The translations under genes and the position numbers were made by a program. Shown here piece by piece: positions 60,872 through 64,000 of a DNA stretch of 64,000 bases (position 1 is the stretch's first letter; every line of letters begins with the position of its first letter). The DNA comes from CAJXVA01 sp963761755 (GTDB lineage: Bacteria > Myxococcota_A > Polyangia > Nannocystales > Nannocystaceae). The notes below the pieces were generated by a model. It saw only the letters and a list, made by a program, of their open reading frames with translations, did not search any database and had not been told where the DNA came from. Location: the NCBI GenBank assembly GCA_963761755.1, contig CAVXIC010000012.1:682001-746000 (forward strand). The letters are read 5' to 3'.

Positions 60872-62611
60872 TTGGGCGCCAAGTACTACGAGAGCGAGCT
60901 GCAGTATCTCCGCGAGATGGGGCGGGAGTTCTCTCTCCTTCACCCGTCCACCGCAGGGCTGCTCGCGGAGAAAGGCAGCGACCCGGATGTCGAGCGGCTT
61001 CTCGAGGGCGTCGCGTTCCTCACCGCGCGCATTCGTGAACGGGTCGACAACGCCGTCCCGGAGGTTGTTCACGGGCTGATGCAGCTGTTGCTGCCGCACT
61101 ACCTGCGCCCGGTACCGCCGACGTCCATCATCCAGTACGAGCCTTCGATCAAGTCTCTTCGCGGCGTCCACACAGTGTCCGAAGGGACCAGGGTGTCCTC
61201 GAAGAGCATCAAGGGGACGGCGTGCGAGTTTCGTACGACGATGCCGGTCGACCTGGTGCCGGTCCGACTCGAAGACGCGGTGCTCGACCAGTCCAGGTCC
61301 AACCACCCGGTCATTCGCCTGCGGATGCAGACCAGCGAGCCCGGCATGCCGATCCTCGCCCGCAAGCAGGGCCTGCGATTCCTCCTCTACGGCGAGCTGG
61401 GCCTGTGCTCCAACCTCTACTACTGGCTGATGCGGCACCTCACCGGGGTGACCGTGCAGTCCGAGGGCGCAGCGCCGATCTCGATCGGAAAGGACGTCAT
61501 CTCCCCGATTGGCTTCCGGCCGCAGGACAGCATGCTTCCGTGGCCGACCCTGTCCCAGCCCGGGTATCGATACCTGCAGGAGTATTTCTGCAATCCGTTC
61601 AAGTTCCTGTACTTCGACCTGGAGCGGCTCGACCGAGCGCCGGTCACCGCCGAGCACTTCGAGATCGCCCTCGAGTTCGACCGACCCCCGGCGCTCAACC
61701 AGCGCATCACCGCCGAGACGTTTCGCCTGTTCACCACGCCGGTGGTGAACCTCTTTGATGTCTCCGCAGAGCCGGTCAAGCTGGACCCCAAGATTCACGA
61801 ACACATGCTGCGCGCGAGCGGGCTACGACACGACCACATGGAGGTCTACGAGGTCCGTGAGGTGATAGGTGTTCGTCAGGGGCAGTCGGATCGACGCACC
61901 TACGAGCCCTTCGTCGGGTTCGCGCACACGGCCGACTCGCACGAGGGCAGCTACTACACGCTGCGTCCCACGTCATCACCGCTCGACGATGCGACGGATA
62001 CCTACCTTTCGATCGTCACGCCGCTGGGTGACACGCCGAGCCGAGACGAGGAGGTCCTCTCGATGGACCTGACCTGCACCAACCGATCGCTGCCCTCGGA
62101 GCTGCAGCTCGGAGAGATCAACGCCACGCCGCGGGGTGTCTCGACGGCGGCGCCGTTCAGGAACATCGCGCCGGTGACCAACCCCGCCCGATCCAAGCTG
62201 GGATCGGACCTGCTGTGGCGCTTGCTCTCGCACCTGTCGGTGGGGCGGGCGTCGCTCGCAGATCCGCGGGTCCTGCGGACGCTGCTCAATCTGTACAACT
62301 TCCAGCGCGAGTCCTCCCCGGCGCAGGGACGATCCAACGAGCTCAAACTCGAGTCGATTCGGACCATTCGCAACGAGCCGGTCACTCGCCTGATGGGTGG
62401 CGCGCCCGTCCGAGGCGTCGAGACGCGCATCGAGCTGGAGGAGGCAAAGGTCGGCTCCGTTGGGGACGCGTTCCTGTTCGGATGCGTGCTCGACGAGCTC
62501 TTCGCCACCCACGTCCCCCTCAACTCGTTCAACGAACTTCACCTGCACCTGCATCCATCGAAGGTCGAGCTCAAGTGGCCAGCGAGAAGCGGACAACGTC
62601 GGATCCTCTGA
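60872..62611 (+). CDS. tssF: type VI secretion baseplate protein TssF
   Basis: This 579-aa baseplate wedge protein begins YYESELQYLREMGREFSLLH, the typical TssF N-terminus, followed by AGLLAEKGSDPDVERLLEGV and HYLRPVPPTSIIQYEPS. The C-terminal region with LLNLYNFQ and NSFNELHLHLHPS is also conserved. The start is TTG, because no ATG or GTG precedes the conserved sequence closely. A TATCCT box 8 nt upstream supports it. It overlaps tssG by 37 bp. Confidence 0.95.
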   Translation: MGAKYYESELQYLREMGREFSLLHPSTAGLLAEKGSDPDVERLLEGVAFLTARIRERVDNAVPEVVHGLMQLLLPHYLRPVPPTSIIQYEPSIKSLRGVHTVSEGTRVSSKSIKGTACEFRTTMPVDLVPVRLEDAVLDQSRSNHPVIRLRMQTSEPGMPILARKQGLRFLLYGELGLCSNLYYWLMRHLTGVTVQSEGAAPISIGKDVISPIGFRPQDSMLPWPTLSQPGYRYLQEYFCNPFKFLYFDLERLDRAPVTAEHFEIALEFDRPPALNQRITAETFRLFTTPVVNLFDVSAEPVKLDPKIHEHMLRASGLRHDHMEVYEVREVIGVRQGQSDRRTYEPFVGFAHTADSHEGSYYTLRPTSSPLDDATDTYLSIVTPLGDTPSRDEEVLSMDLTCTNRSLPSELQLGEINATPRGVSTAAPFRNIAPVTNPARSKLGSDLLWRLLSHLSVGRASLADPRVLRTLLNLYNFQRESSPAQGRSNELKLESIRTIRNEPVTRLMGGAPVRGVETRIELEEAKVGSVGDAFLFGCVLDELFATHVPLNSFNELHLHLHPSKVELKWPARSGQRRIL

Positions 62612-63762
62612 GCTTGCCGAGCACCCGGCCGCCGCCGGGGAGCAGCACGGTCGCGCCGCCGCCCCGCAGTGATGCCGAGGCAATTCGAGCCACGATTCTG
62701 GCCGAGGCGACGACCTACGACTTCTTCTACACGGTGGGCATGATGGAGCGGCTTTCGCCGCTGGCGGTGCGCGTCGGGGGGAATGGGCCCTACGATCGCG
62801 AGGCGATTCGGTTTCGGCACGACCCCTCGCTGGCGTTCAAGCCTGGCGACATCTCGAAGGTGGCCTGGCTCCCCAAGCCGCAGGGTCCCGAGGATGGGCT
62901 GAAGGACAAGACGTTCCGCTTCGAGATCACCACCGCGTTCTTGGGGCTGTCGGGGACGTGCTCCCCGATGCCGTTGTACCTGGCCGAAGAGGTCGCACAG
63001 GCGCAGGACTCGGCCGACGTCAGGCGCGACTTCTTGGACCTGTTCCACCACCGGCTCATCTCGTTCGTCTACCGCATCGGGGTCAAGCACGACCTCGCGC
63101 GGGAGTACCTCAAGGACGGGACGGACTCTTGGTCACGTCGAATCCTCTCTCTTGCGGGCTTCGACAGCTGGGGCGGGCACGCGATGAAGTCGATTCCGCC
63201 GTGGAAGGTCCTTCGCTTGGCGCCGCTCCTGTCCAGCGGCGTCCGCTCTGCGCGGACGATCGAGCTGGCGATTCAAGACGTATGCGGTCACGCGCTTCGC
63301 GACGCGTCCGTGTCGGTGAAGACGTTCGCTGGCGGCTGGAGCCCGCTGGACGAGGAGCAGCGCATGTCCCTGGGCGCGCGAAACCACGCCCTCGGACACG
63401 CGTCCGTGTTGGGGCGGGAGTGTTTCGACAAGAGCGGCAAGGCCGTCATCGCCCTGGGCCCGCTGGGACCGAACTTCCGCCACTTCCTGTCCGACGGAGA
63501 CCAGTACCCCGTCATCGTCGAGCTATTGGCGCTGCTGACCGATGAGCCCATCGTCTTCGAGCTGCGCCTCGACGTCCGCGACGACGCGCGGCCGCCCTTC
63601 TCTCTGGGCGTCTCCGGGGCGCGGATGGGCGTCGACGCCTGGCTGGGCTCGGGGGCCCAGTCCGCCTCCCTCACCCACGTGCGCGTCGAACTTCCCCGGC
63701 ACCTCGATCGCACTCCCTCCAATGCCAACTATGGCTGGCAATCCCGGCCCCAACGACAGTGA
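62575..63762 (+). CDS. tssG: type VI secretion baseplate protein TssG
   Basis: This 395-aa protein is TssG, partner of TssF in the baseplate wedge. After a Ser/Pro-rich N-terminus, YDFFYTVGMMERLSPLAVRV, EAIRFRHDPSLAFKPGDISK and TAFLGLSGTCSPMPLYLAEE are family hallmarks, as is FLDLFHHRLISFVYRI. The GTG start at 62575 lies within the last codons of tssF; a later start inside the Ser/Pro stretch is possible. tssH follows after 5 nt. Confidence 0.94.
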   Translation: MASEKRTTSDPLSLPSTRPPPGSSTVAPPPRSDAEAIRATILAEATTYDFFYTVGMMERLSPLAVRVGGNGPYDREAIRFRHDPSLAFKPGDISKVAWLPKPQGPEDGLKDKTFRFEITTAFLGLSGTCSPMPLYLAEEVAQAQDSADVRRDFLDLFHHRLISFVYRIGVKHDLAREYLKDGTDSWSRRILSLAGFDSWGGHAMKSIPPWKVLRLAPLLSSGVRSARTIELAIQDVCGHALRDASVSVKTFAGGWSPLDEEQRMSLGARNHALGHASVLGRECFDKSGKAVIALGPLGPNFRHFLSDGDQYPVIVELLALLTDEPIVFELRLDVRDDARPPFSLGVSGARMGVDAWLGSGAQSASLTHVRVELPRHLDRTPSNANYGWQSRPQRQ

Positions 63763-63767
63763 GCACC

Positions 63768-64000
63768 ATGCGTGTAAAAGACCCACGTTCCATCGTCCGC
63801 CGACTCAACTCCTCCTGCACCAAGGCGCTCGAAGTCGTGGTCGAGCGAGCGGCCGCGAGTCGCTTCTACGAGATCGGAGTCGAGCACTTTCTCCATGGCC
63901 TCATCGAGATCGAGGACGGGGACGTCGCCCACATCCTCCGCTACTTCCGAAAGGACACCACTGGCGTGGCCGCGGAGGTCGAGCGAGCGCTCCAGTCCAT
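63768..64000 (+). CDS. tssH: type VI secretion ATPase TssH (ClpV), truncated by window end
   Basis: About 77 codons are visible. The sequence RVKDPRSIVRRLNSSCTKAL, then RFYEIGVEHFLHGLIEIEDGD and FRKDTTGVAAEVERAL, is the Clp-type N-terminal domain of ClpV, the AAA+ unfoldase that disassembles contracted TssBC sheaths. The position directly after tssG is standard. The ATPase domains lie beyond the right edge. Confidence 0.88.
   Translation, partial: MRVKDPRSIVRRLNSSCTKALEVVVERAAASRFYEIGVEHFLHGLIEIEDGDVAHILRYFRKDTTGVAAEVERALQS

Overview
The window is GC-rich DNA that looks like a myxobacterial chromosome, most likely Nannocystaceae (Plesiocystis/Enhygromyxa/Nannocystis type). The signs are lipoproteins with Cys-rich modules and Ser/Thr/Gly linkers, a TIGR04551-type porin-like protein, a CBM9/DUF5916 outer-membrane protein, a Hanks-type kinase with a TPR tail, and many GTG starts with 4-nt ATGA/GTGA overlaps. 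No rRNA, tRNA, CRISPR array, integrase or insertion sequence was recognised. The assignment rests on protein character only.

Layout. 1-6 kb: truncated outer-membrane gene, nagZ, a thyA-folA pair, a beta-barrel candidate and a Cys-rich lipoprotein. 6-10 kb (minus strand): a MoxR-DUF58-BatA-like operon. 10-26 kb: a rhodanese-ThiF fusion, a Lys/Asp-tract secreted protein, a class V aminotransferase, a 5'-3' exonuclease, CBM9-DUF5916, an SRAP (YedK/HMCES) protein, an S51 peptidase, a rubrerythrin / Fe-S oxidoreductase / DUF3501 redox cluster, a PolB-like 3'-5' exonuclease and icd. 26-41 kb: AlkB-like dioxygenase, esterase-like lipoprotein, LysM-MepA endopeptidase, an ECF sigma / TPR anti-sigma candidate / Cys-rich lipoprotein operon, HIT protein, a fused 2-oxoacid dehydrogenase E1, membrane proteins and an AlkA-like glycosylase.

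41-64 kb is a type VI secretion locus (T6SS). On the minus strand it reads FHA - CpaF-like - tssJ - tssK - tssL - tssM - tagF - tssB - tssC - tssA - a 335-aa membrane protein. On the plus strand it reads hcp - tssE - tssF - tssG - tssH, with tssH cut by the window end. The two arms diverge from the 166-bp gap at 59768-59933. A Ser/Thr kinase gene converges on the distal end of the minus arm. No vgrG or PAAR gene is in view.

Four signals deserve attention. (1) About fifteen gene starts carry a TANNNT-like box 6-9 nt upstream of the start codon, which points to widespread leaderless transcripts and argues for GTG/TTG starts at several genes. (2) An 85-bp structured repeat occurs twice, at 87% identity and in opposite orientation, each time between converging genes. 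(3) An FHA plus degenerate CpaF-like ATPase protein is split by a one-base contraction of a 9-bp repeat, next to six perfect 18-bp repeats. (4) The kinase-TPR gene is split by a second single-base frameshift.
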